From the NCBI RefSeq assembly GCF_003025595.1, contig NZ_PYMI01000004.1, forward strand, positions 372,001-436,000: a DNA stretch of 64,000 bases, given 5' to 3'. The DNA comes from Photobacterium ganghwense (GTDB lineage: Bacteria > Pseudomonadota > Gammaproteobacteria > Enterobacterales > Vibrionaceae). The translations under genes and the position numbers were made by a program. Below, in pieces: positions 57,289 through 64,000 of the stretch (the first letter of the stretch is position 1; each line of letters opens with the position of its first letter). The notes below the pieces were generated by a model that saw only the letters and a list, made by a program, of their open reading frames with translations, ran no database searches and was not told the DNA's origin.

Positions 57289-57747
57289 TTATTGCGGGCT
57301 CTTGAGTGCCAGTCCTTCCAGCGGCAGCCAGTCAATCGCAACACCCGCTTGCTGGAACATTTCTTCGCTGACTTTGATTTTCTCACCCCAGCGAGACAGG
57401 AAATCGTCCGTCTGCTCAGGACAATGCACCGTTGAAATCCCCGTCTGGATAATTTTGGCGGCGCAGTTCGGGCAAGGGAAATGCGTCACCCAGATATCAC
57501 AACCGGCCAAATCACGTTTCGCAAACAGAATTGCGTTCTCTTCGGCGTGCAGGGTTTTCAGGTACTTCATTTCGCGCTCATCGGTGTCGGCACTGTCTGA
57601 AATACCGTGCGGATAACCGTTGAAGCCAACAGAAACAATGCGATTTCCCTGGGTGATCACTGCACCAACCTGCGTCGAGGGATCTTTACTCCATGAACCA
57701 ACCAGCTCGGCCATCTGAAAAAAGCGCACAGCCCACTTAGAAATCAT
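57289..57747 (-). CDS. Deoxycytidylate (dCMP) deaminase
   Basis: ATG 57747 follows AAGGTAACGAG; a frame from 57765 adds six residues. The 152-residue enzyme has TLHAEENAILFAK (HAE, zinc ligand and catalytic E, about 64-76) and HFPCPNCAAKII (PCxxC zinc ligands). NGYPHGISDSADTDEREMKY is typical of dCMP deaminases. It makes dUMP from dCMP for thymidylate synthesis. It stands alone. Gene symbol not assigned because names vary. Confidence 0.87.
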   Translation of the reverse strand: MISKWAVRFFQMAELVGSWSKDPSTQVGAVITQGNRIVSVGFNGYPHGISDSADTDEREMKYLKTLHAEENAILFAKRDLAGCDIWVTHFPCPNCAAKIIQTGISTVHCPEQTDDFLSRWGEKIKVSEEMFQQAGVAIDWLPLEGLALKSPQ

Positions 57748-57947
57748 GCTCGTTACCTTAATCATTCACTATGAGGGTATAAACTGGCTTTATTTTGCAA
57801 GACTTGCCCTTTCTTCTCAAGCATATCCTGATGATAAAGGTAAGTATTTACTTGCGTGATGTTCACAGAGTTGTCCTTCAAAGTAACGAACCCAGCCGTG
57901 ATCAACTAAGCTTTCGCTGTATCTCACTCGAAGAAGGGATGTCAAAC

Positions 57948-58625
57948 ATGAAAAAAGCACTGATAGTCCTTACTAGCCATGCTCACATGGGCGATACCGG
58001 TACACAGACCGGCTTCTGGCTTTCTGAACTGACCCACCCTTACTATGCCATGGCCGATCAGGGGATTCGGGTCGATGTGGTCTCGATTGACGGCGGCGAA
58101 ACACCGGTTGATCCCAAAAGCTGGGATGAAGAGGATCACGCCAATGCACGTTTTCTCGCCACGCCTGAACTGGTCGAACACCTGAAGAACAGCGACTCTC
58201 TTGCCAGTGTGGATATCGGCGAATATCAGGCGATTGTGTTCGCCGGTGGCCACGGCACCATGTGGGACTTTCCTGACAGCAGCACCGTCCAGCAAGCGGC
58301 GGTAAATATGGCTCAGCAAGGCGGCGTAGTCGCAGCCATCTGTCACGGGCCCGCCGCATTGGTGAATGTGACCCTCCCTGACGGAACGTACCTGATTGCC
58401 AACAAACGCGTGACCGGATTTACTAACGAGGAAGAAAAAGAGGTGGAACTGACCGATGTGGTGCCTTTCCTCCTTGAAGATCAGCTGAAAGCAGCCAGCG
58501 CCGTGTTTGTCAAAACCAGCCCCTGGACCAAGAACGTGGTCGTGGATGGCAAACTGGTCACCGGCCAGAACCCACAGTCCGCTTTCGGAGTAGGTGAAGC
58601 AGTCGCCGAAATACTGTTAGAATAG
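57948..58625 (+). CDS. DJ-1/PfpI-type glutamine amidotransferase-like protein
   Basis: ATG 57948 has AGAAGGGAT at about 7 bp; ATG 57939 is nine bases upstream and too close to the site. The 225-residue protein reads [20 protein letters not shown], then [14 protein letters not shown] and [10 protein letters not shown] with the nucleophile C (about residue 131). This is the elbow C-H of the class I amidotransferase-like/PfpI family. It may act as a chaperone, glyoxalase III or protease-like enzyme. It is 35 bp upstream of gloA on the same strand, so both could concern methylglyoxal. Confidence 0.85.
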   Translation: MKKALIVLTSHAHMGDTGTQTGFWLSELTHPYYAMADQGIRVDVVSIDGGETPVDPKSWDEEDHANARFLATPELVEHLKNSDSLASVDIGEYQAIVFAGGHGTMWDFPDSSTVQQAAVNMAQQGGVVAAICHGPAALVNVTLPDGTYLIANKRVTGFTNEEEKEVELTDVVPFLLEDQLKAASAVFVKTSPWTKNVVVDGKLVTGQNPQSAFGVGEAVAEILLE

Positions 58626-58660
58626 ACATCAAAACCATTTGGATAACCACAGGAAATACA

Positions 58661-59101
58661 ATGGAATATCTACACACTATGGTGCGCGTCAGCGACCTTG
58701 ACGCTTCTCTGGACTTTTACTGCAACAAGCTGGGATTGGTTGAAGTTAACCGAAAAGAGAGTGAGAAAGGCCGCTTTACGCTGGTGTTTTTGGCTGCACC
58801 GGGTGACGCAGACTACGCAAAAGCACATCATGCGCCGCTACTTGAGCTGACCTATAACTGGGATCCTGAAGCGTACACCGGTGGCCGTAACTTTGGCCAC
58901 CTGGCTTTCCGTGTCGATAATATTTACGACCTGTGCGCCCATCTTCAGGACAACGGTGTGACAATCAACCGTCCTCCGCGTGATGGCTACATGGCATTTG
59001 TCCGCTCTCCGGATGGCATTTCCATTGAGCTACTGCAAAAAGGCGAAGCACTGGCACCGGCTGAACCATGGGCATCCATGGAAAACACCGGCGAGTGGTG
59101 A
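58661..59101 (+). CDS. gloA: Lactoylglutathione lyase (glyoxalase I)
   Basis: The 146-residue VOC-fold protein has [19 protein letters not shown], a metal ligand H near residue 5, [13 protein letters not shown] (E, about 61-73) and [14 protein letters not shown] (H, about 80). [14 protein letters not shown] carries the last E. These are the four metal ligands of glyoxalase I. It converts hemithioacetal of methylglyoxal and glutathione to lactoylglutathione. The RBS is AGGAAAT. It forms a likely operon with the PfpI-like gene. Confidence 0.9.
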   Translation: MEYLHTMVRVSDLDASLDFYCNKLGLVEVNRKESEKGRFTLVFLAAPGDADYAKAHHAPLLELTYNWDPEAYTGGRNFGHLAFRVDNIYDLCAHLQDNGVTINRPPRDGYMAFVRSPDGISIELLQKGEALAPAEPWASMENTGEW

Positions 59102-59690
59102 TCTGAGCGTTAATCAGGTTTTCCTGAGTCAGCTACAGTGACTTAAAGGCGTGTTTACAGGCCTCGAGCGTCTGGCCTTGAAACTCTGGCCTGGAAGTTC
59201 GGTTTAGCAAGACGATTTAGTCACCAAGACGCTCTTGCGCGTCAGAAACTTCAGGTCAAACTCCAAACTGAGTACGCCTTACCCGGTACGGTACATGCCC
59301 GATGCGCCTGTCATTAGGCTGCTATCAGACTGGATCTATCAAGCACCCGCCATCAGGCAGCTTTTAATACGTATTTTATTGAAGCTGCCTGTCATCTCTC
59401 TGCCTGCTGTTTCATCTCTCTGTTTTCTTTGAACCGTTTTGCATAAACTGTTTTGCTTGAACCATTTTGTTTAAACTGCTGTTTTCTTGCTATCCACTTT
59501 TCGACTCGTTATGTTCCGTGGCTTTCGAGCTCCCCTCTCTCTACTGATTCAAATGTCAGTATCTTTTACACTTTCTGTCATCAACGTGTTCAGCATTAAG
59601 AAAAATTCTCATAAATCAGTCGGCTAGTCAGGATTGAAAATATGGTGGCGTTCTTGCATAGCCCCGTTCAGGAGCATCAAGGAGGCACTT
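59102..59690. other. Gene-free stretch upstream of the bcs operon
   Basis: Almost 600 bp. It contains two near-direct copies of TCTGGCCTTGAAAC (59171-59198) and a perfect 10-bp inverted repeat CAGGCAGCTT...AAGCTGCCTG (59354-59391, 18-nt loop). It should hold the cellulose operon's promoter and any leader. No ORF is supported. Confidence 0.5.
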
Positions 59691-60218
59691 ATGAGTTTAC
59701 GCAGTATCCTTGGCATTGTTGTTGGGGCGCTCAGTCTGACCGGGTGTCAGCTGACTCAGTCCCAGACAGTCAGTCATACGTTCAATGATCCCGTCACAAT
59801 CCATGACTATCAGCTACCTGTCTATCCAGAAGGGCAAAAACTGCTGACCAATTACCGGCAGCGCAGAAACGAAGAGCTATGGTTCTGGTCTGAGCTGGAC
59901 AATACAACTTTTCAGCGCGGTGAAAACCTGATCGTACAGGTGGTGTCGAAAAAACCACTGGAACAGCCTCCCTCGCTTTTCGCCTTTGCCATGCCGTCAA
60001 ACCCCGGTGAGCGTAAGTACAACGCAGTCGGCCCCTACCAGCGTTGGGTCAACGTCATGCCCAACGGTGACCGCTGCGTTTATGCCCAACAGCACACCCG
60101 CAAGATGGAGCAGTGGTTATCCATCTTTATCCATTATTGCGCCCCTGAAAACCGTCACAGTCTCACCTGGCTGGATGAGCTGAAACCCAGTTTCTATCTG
60201 GAGGACTTTCCGTCATGA
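59691..60218 (+). CDS. Putative lipoprotein at the head of the cellulose operon
   Basis: ATG 59691 after AAGGAGG gives 175 residues. The N-terminus SILGIVVGALSLTGC is a lipoprotein signal with a LTGC lipobox, so C at about residue 18 is lipidated. The mature domain reads NEELWFWSELDNTTFQRGEN, then NAVGPYQRWVNVMPNGDRC. No known domain is recognised. The stop overlaps the bcsA start (ATGA), so it is the first gene of a coupled operon. It could act in export or outer membrane steps, as other bcs accessory proteins do. It is not a clear match to BcsN, BcsG or BcsC. Confidence 0.7.
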   Translation: MSLRSILGIVVGALSLTGCQLTQSQTVSHTFNDPVTIHDYQLPVYPEGQKLLTNYRQRRNEELWFWSELDNTTFQRGENLIVQVVSKKPLEQPPSLFAFAMPSNPGERKYNAVGPYQRWVNVMPNGDRCVYAQQHTRKMEQWLSIFIHYCAPENRHSLTWLDELKPSFYLEDFPS

Positions 60219-62548
60219 AAACCCCGAATGCACTGTCCGGAATGAAGTGGTTCGCTGCCATTCTGCTGTTTGTCGCGATTACCGGCCTGGCAACCGTGAA
60301 CGTCTCAACGGAAACTCACCTCTGGCTGTCAGCCTCTACGTTTGTCATTGTGATGCTGGGGATGAACCGCAGCGACAGAAACATGCTGAACCTGATCATG
60401 TTGATCACAGGCGCGCTGATTTCGCTGCGCTATATCTGGTGGCGCTACGACCAAACTCTGCCATGGGAAAGCAGCATTGATATGCCTTTTGCGCTGGCGC
60501 TATTCATCACCGAAATTTACGGCATCACCATCTACCTGCTAGGTATGTTCGTGAACGTACGCCAGCGTGAGCGGGACATCGTACCAATTGACGAAAGCAA
60601 GCCTCTTCCCGTCATTGATGTATTCATTCCAACCTACAACGAATCGCCTCGCGTGGTACGGCCAACAATCTCGGCAGCGATGCAGCTTCGCTATCCGGGG
60701 ACGGTTAATGTCTGGGTGTTGGACGATGGCGGCACGGCGCAAAAGCTGAACGACCCGAATCTTCAGCGTGCCAATGCGGCTCGTCAGCGGACCAATGACC
60801 TAAAACAACTGTGCCTGGAATTGGGAGCCAACTACCTGACCAGACCGGCTAACCTGAACGCCAAAGCCGGGAATATCAATCACGCGCTCAAACACAGCTC
60901 CGGAGAGCTGATTCTGATTCTGGATGCTGACCATGTGCCCACCCGTGATTTTCTGGTCAATACTGTCGGCATGTTTCAGCAGCAACCCCGTTTAGGATTT
61001 CTCCAGACACCGCATTTTTTTGTCACCCCAAACCCCATTGAGCGCAATCTGGGCATAGAGAACAAGGTGCCGGCAGAAAACGAAATGTTCTATAACCGCA
61101 TTCTGAAAGGTATGGACTTCTGGAATGCCAGTTTTTTCTGTGGTTCAGCCGCCATCATTCGCCGCAAGGCACTGGTTGAAGCTGGGGGGATCTCAAGCAA
61201 AACCATCACTGAAGATGCCGATACCGCGATTAATATTCACGCCAACGGATGGGACAGCGCCTATATCAACAAGGCCATGATCGCAGGCCTCTCGCCTGAC
61301 ACATTCGGGGCGTATGTGACCCAGCGTACCCGCTGGGCACAAGGCATGCTGCAAATTTTCATGCGCAACAATCCCCTGCTGAAGCGTGGGCTGAGCCTGC
61401 CGCAGAAGCTCTGCTACCTGAACTCAACCCTATTCTGGTTTTTCCCGCTATTCAGGGTCATTTACCTACTGGCCCCCTTGTGCTACCTGCTGTTTGACCT
61501 GCAAATTTTCGTGGGTAACGCGAACGACTTTATCGCTTACGCCATCCCTCATCTGATCATCAGCATGGCTATCAACCAGCACTTATTCGGCAACTCGCGT
61601 AACGCCTTTTTCTCCGAGCTGTACGAGACCATACTGGCGCTTTTCCTGCTGTTACCAGTGCTGTCGGTACTGGTGAACCCGAGAAAACCAAGCTTTACCG
61701 TAACTCCGAAAGGCGAAACCACTGACCATACCCACTTTTCGTCATTAACTCCTGTGGTACTGGCACTGATCGCGATCATCGGTACCGCAGAAGCCTGGGG
61801 GATTTATCGGATCTACCAGTACCCGGTCGAGCAAGGGCAACTCACAGTCGTACTGGTCTTCAACACCTTCAACCTGCTGATGTGCCTGGTCTGCCTTGGT
61901 GCCATGGTGGAAAAACGTCAGCGTCGTTTTGAACCCCGGACTCGCTGTGAAACCCGGGCATCGGTCAGCATCAACGGAGAATCATCCGATGCACTGATTG
62001 AAGACGCATCGATCAGCGGTGCCCGGCTGACCATTCCTTCGCTGAGTCAGCCGCTGCAACCGAACGATGTAATCCAGCTAGTTTGTCTGGCTGAGCAGCC
62101 GAGGTCTTTACCTCAGCCGAAATCTTCACCCCAGCCTAAGTCTTCACCTCAACCTGATACCGAGAGCTATCCGATAAGTGACAACATTCACGGCAACACC
62201 GCCGGTAAAAGCTCAGACAAAATGCACCTGAAACCGCATCGCCTGACACTACGGGTGCATCGAGTTCAAGCCCTGGCAACCGGACAAACCGTCAATTGCG
62301 AGTTGATGGATGCCGATGCCAAAGCCGCGCAGATTTTTACCAGCATGACCTTCGGCCACAGCCAACGCTGGGAGAAACGCCGCGAGTTTGAAGCTCAACA
62401 GCGCAAAAGTCTGCCCCATGCATTTGCCAGTTTCTGCAAGCTGGCCTTCCTCGGGCTCACCCAGGCCATCACTTCAGCGGGCAATCGTCAGGACTCTTCC
62501 GGCTCAGCAGTTCACCACGACAACCCAACACAGGATGTACGCCAATGA
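60215..62548 (+). CDS. bcsA: Cellulose synthase catalytic subunit
   Basis: The 777-residue GT2 membrane protein makes cellulose from UDP-glucose. It begins with transmembrane helices, then DVFIPTYNE, VWVLDDGG (first D), LDADHVPT (DxD), TEDADTAI (TED base) and QRTRWAQGM (QxxRW). A PilZ domain follows the TM block, with RRFEPRTRCE (RxxxR) and DASISGARL (DxSxxG) that bind c-di-GMP. PilZ is unusual in having a proline-rich repeat (PQPKSSPQPKSSPQP) and a long insert between its strands. It overlaps its neighbours by ATGA at both ends. Confidence 0.95.
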   Translation: MKTPNALSGMKWFAAILLFVAITGLATVNVSTETHLWLSASTFVIVMLGMNRSDRNMLNLIMLITGALISLRYIWWRYDQTLPWESSIDMPFALALFITEIYGITIYLLGMFVNVRQRERDIVPIDESKPLPVIDVFIPTYNESPRVVRPTISAAMQLRYPGTVNVWVLDDGGTAQKLNDPNLQRANAARQRTNDLKQLCLELGANYLTRPANLNAKAGNINHALKHSSGELILILDADHVPTRDFLVNTVGMFQQQPRLGFLQTPHFFVTPNPIERNLGIENKVPAENEMFYNRILKGMDFWNASFFCGSAAIIRRKALVEAGGISSKTITEDADTAINIHANGWDSAYINKAMIAGLSPDTFGAYVTQRTRWAQGMLQIFMRNNPLLKRGLSLPQKLCYLNSTLFWFFPLFRVIYLLAPLCYLLFDLQIFVGNANDFIAYAIPHLIISMAINQHLFGNSRNAFFSELYETILALFLLLPVLSVLVNPRKPSFTVTPKGETTDHTHFSSLTPVVLALIAIIGTAEAWGIYRIYQYPVEQGQLTVVLVFNTFNLLMCLVCLGAMVEKRQRRFEPRTRCETRASVSINGESSDALIEDASISGARLTIPSLSQPLQPNDVIQLVCLAEQPRSLPQPKSSPQPKSSPQPDTESYPISDNIHGNTAGKSSDKMHLKPHRLTLRVHRVQALATGQTVNCELMDADAKAAQIFTSMTFGHSQRWEKRREFEAQQRKSLPHAFASFCKLAFLGLTQAITSAGNRQDSSGSAVHHDNPTQDVRQ

Positions 62549-64000
62549 AACGCATATTGCTTTTTCTTGTCTGTTTCCTGATCACTGCCGCCAGTCAGGC
62601 TGAAACCATTCGGGTGCCGTTTCAATATCTGTTACCGGATGGCCGGGATCCGATGCTGCGCGGGCAATGGGATAAGATCAGTTTCCCGATCACGGTGCTG
62701 GATCACCAGCAAGCAAACGCCATTCAGCTATCGCTGACCCTCAGTCATTCGGGCAATATTGATCTGGCTAATTTATGGCTCAATCTTGGTGAGAAGCCAC
62801 TTGCCAATATTCAGTTGCACCCCAGCGGCGAGCCACAGCAAATTAAGGTGACACTGCCACCCGAACTGCTGAGTCGGTATGGCAACATGATGACTATTTC
62901 GGTGCGCCACCAGCTACCTGCGTCACTGACAATGACCGAGCAGCGAATTGATGCATCAGAAGCTGTAACCGAAATTCTGGCATCGCAGTCATTCTATGAA
63001 CTGGATTACCGCGACACGAATAGCTCACCGACACTGGCCACGTTGGCCGGGCTGATAAAAAGCGGCCAGCTGCATGGTCAGACACTGACGATCGTCAATC
63101 TGCTGGAGGATAACCCGCAGGCCGCGCTTACTGTCGCTTCTCACTTGGTTCAGGGTTGGACACTACGCAGCGGTAGCGACCAGTACCAGTATGCCTACGA
63201 CAACCTGATCGGCTCAGACTCTGGCCTGTCGAACAACAGTTCAGCACTGTCAGACAGCGATAAAGTCCAGTTGGTCTTCGGGTTACCAGAAAACCTGCGA
63301 CATCAGCATGCCATCCCGGATACCATGACTGACAGTATCCACGGGCCATTTCTGGCGGTTTTCCGCCAGCCTGAAACCCGCCAATGGCGGCTGATAATCT
63401 CTGGCCGCAATGCAGCGGAGCTGTTACAGGCATCACGGTATTTCGCGACCCCTGACTACATCCTGCCCCCTCAGGCATTCACTCAGATCAGTGAACAGCC
63501 GCTGGTCCGCCCAATGCAAATGGCAAGTCAGGATCATTTCCGCATCGGCATGTTTACTCAGCAAAAACAGTTTGGGGACGAACCTTTAATGCTGCCCCTG
63601 ATGATGCCGGCCAACATGCTGGTCAATCAGGACGAAAACGCGCAGATCAATCTGGTGCTGCGCCATCCGAAAGTTGATCCCGGTGAAGCCGCCATGATCA
63701 TCCGAGTCAATGGTGAATATGCTAACAGCATGCCTATCCGAGCCAGTTTCTGGCGCCACACTCAGCACTATCGCCTGACGTTCCCAATGCGCCAGCTGCG
63801 TCCGGGACTCAACACTGTCAGCGTCGAGCTGTACGGCCCCGAACAACGGGTCACATACAATCAGGGCTCAAGCTATACGCCGTTTATCGCGCAGATTGAC
63901 AGCCATTCCACCCTGAAATTGGGTGCCTGGGTAAATTATCTGGCGGAATATGAACATCAGCTGCCGCCGGAACAACTGCTGTTCCTCAGTGCCAACAACG
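62545..64000 (+). CDS. bcsB: Cellulose synthase periplasmic subunit BcsB, open at right edge
   Basis: The ATG at 62545 overlaps the bcsA stop (ATGA), and the frame is open to the window end, at least 485 residues. It has a signal peptide (ILLFLVCFLITAASQA then ETIRV) and BcsB-like text: LNLGEKPLANIQLHPSGEPQ, FRIGMFTQQKQFGDEPLMLP, INLVLRHPKVDPGE and GLNTVSVELYGPEQR. BcsB guides the new glucan across the periplasm and activates BcsA. It is the third gene of the operon. The C-terminal membrane anchor is outside the window. Confidence 0.85.
   Translation, partial: MKRILLFLVCFLITAASQAETIRVPFQYLLPDGRDPMLRGQWDKISFPITVLDHQQANAIQLSLTLSHSGNIDLANLWLNLGEKPLANIQLHPSGEPQQIKVTLPPELLSRYGNMMTISVRHQLPASLTMTEQRIDASEAVTEILASQSFYELDYRDTNSSPTLATLAGLIKSGQLHGQTLTIVNLLEDNPQAALTVASHLVQGWTLRSGSDQYQYAYDNLIGSDSGLSNNSSALSDSDKVQLVFGLPENLRHQHAIPDTMTDSIHGPFLAVFRQPETRQWRLIISGRNAAELLQASRYFATPDYILPPQAFTQISEQPLVRPMQMASQDHFRIGMFTQQKQFGDEPLMLPLMMPANMLVNQDENAQINLVLRHPKVDPGEAAMIIRVNGEYANSMPIRASFWRHTQHYRLTFPMRQLRPGLNTVSVELYGPEQRVTYNQGSSYTPFIAQIDSHSTLKLGAWVNYLAEYEHQLPPEQLLFLSANN

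Noticed and set aside
59691-60218. BcsN assignment
   Set aside because: It shares position and lipoprotein character with accessory proteins, but I could not match motifs to BcsN.

Overview
The window is chromosomal DNA from a gammaproteobacterium, most likely a member of the Vibrionaceae. The core genes on the right (nrdD remnant, glgC-glgA, fumC, a RluA-family pseudouridine synthase, gloA, a bcs cellulose operon) read like Vibrio-group proteins and are near 50% GC by eye. The left 36 kb is visibly more AT-rich and is full of defence genes and broken insertion sequences. The taxonomic placement is an inference from protein recognition only.

Positions 1-35865 are an integrated genomic island. 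Its left part holds the C-terminal portion of a large tyrosine recombinase and two small coiled-coil partners, overlapping in the style of Tn554 tnpABC and the gamma-mobile-trio (GMT) elements of vibrios. A RecD2-like helicase is coupled to them. The cargo follows: AbiH; a Helicase IV (HelD) variant with a nuclease insert and zinc ribbons; an ORF-less group II intron; an IS21 copy with a 4-bp target duplication and a gutted istA; a three-gene ABC-3C (Lamassu-like) system; a SIR2-HerA system; IS66 and IS481 remnants around a HipA-type kinase module with an extra gene; a Hachiman (hamA-hamB) system; IS256 and IS1595 remnants; and an orphan PD-(D/E)XK protein. The right end carries a complete nrdD-nrdG pair.

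The right boundary is the most striking point. The resident nrdD (GTG at 36725, with two NrdR boxes upstream) is cut at about 35866, in the codons for the conserved NGQTPF segment. The island's own full-length nrdD and nrdG follow at once in the same direction. The island therefore seems to break anaerobic ribonucleotide reductase and replace it in the same step, probably under the host promoter. The 3' part of the resident nrdD should lie left of the window.

Positions 35866-64000 are ordinary host chromosome: a GGDEF diguanylate cyclase, an MltF-like lytic transglycosylase, glycogen synthesis genes glgC-glgA opposite a cytoplasmic GH13 enzyme, a PepSY protein, class II fumarase, an EAL protein, a pseudouridine synthase, a 2-hydroxyacid dehydrogenase, a YgjV-like membrane protein, a MazG-type protein, a beta-CASP metallo-hydrolase, a macrodomain protein, a lone type IV pilin-like protein, a patatin-like phospholipase, a dCMP deaminase, a PfpI-like protein and glyoxalase I. 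The window ends in a cellulose operon (novel lipoprotein, bcsA, bcsB running off the edge). c-di-GMP genes (GGDEF, EAL, PilZ in BcsA) recur here. No rRNA, tRNA or CRISPR array was seen.
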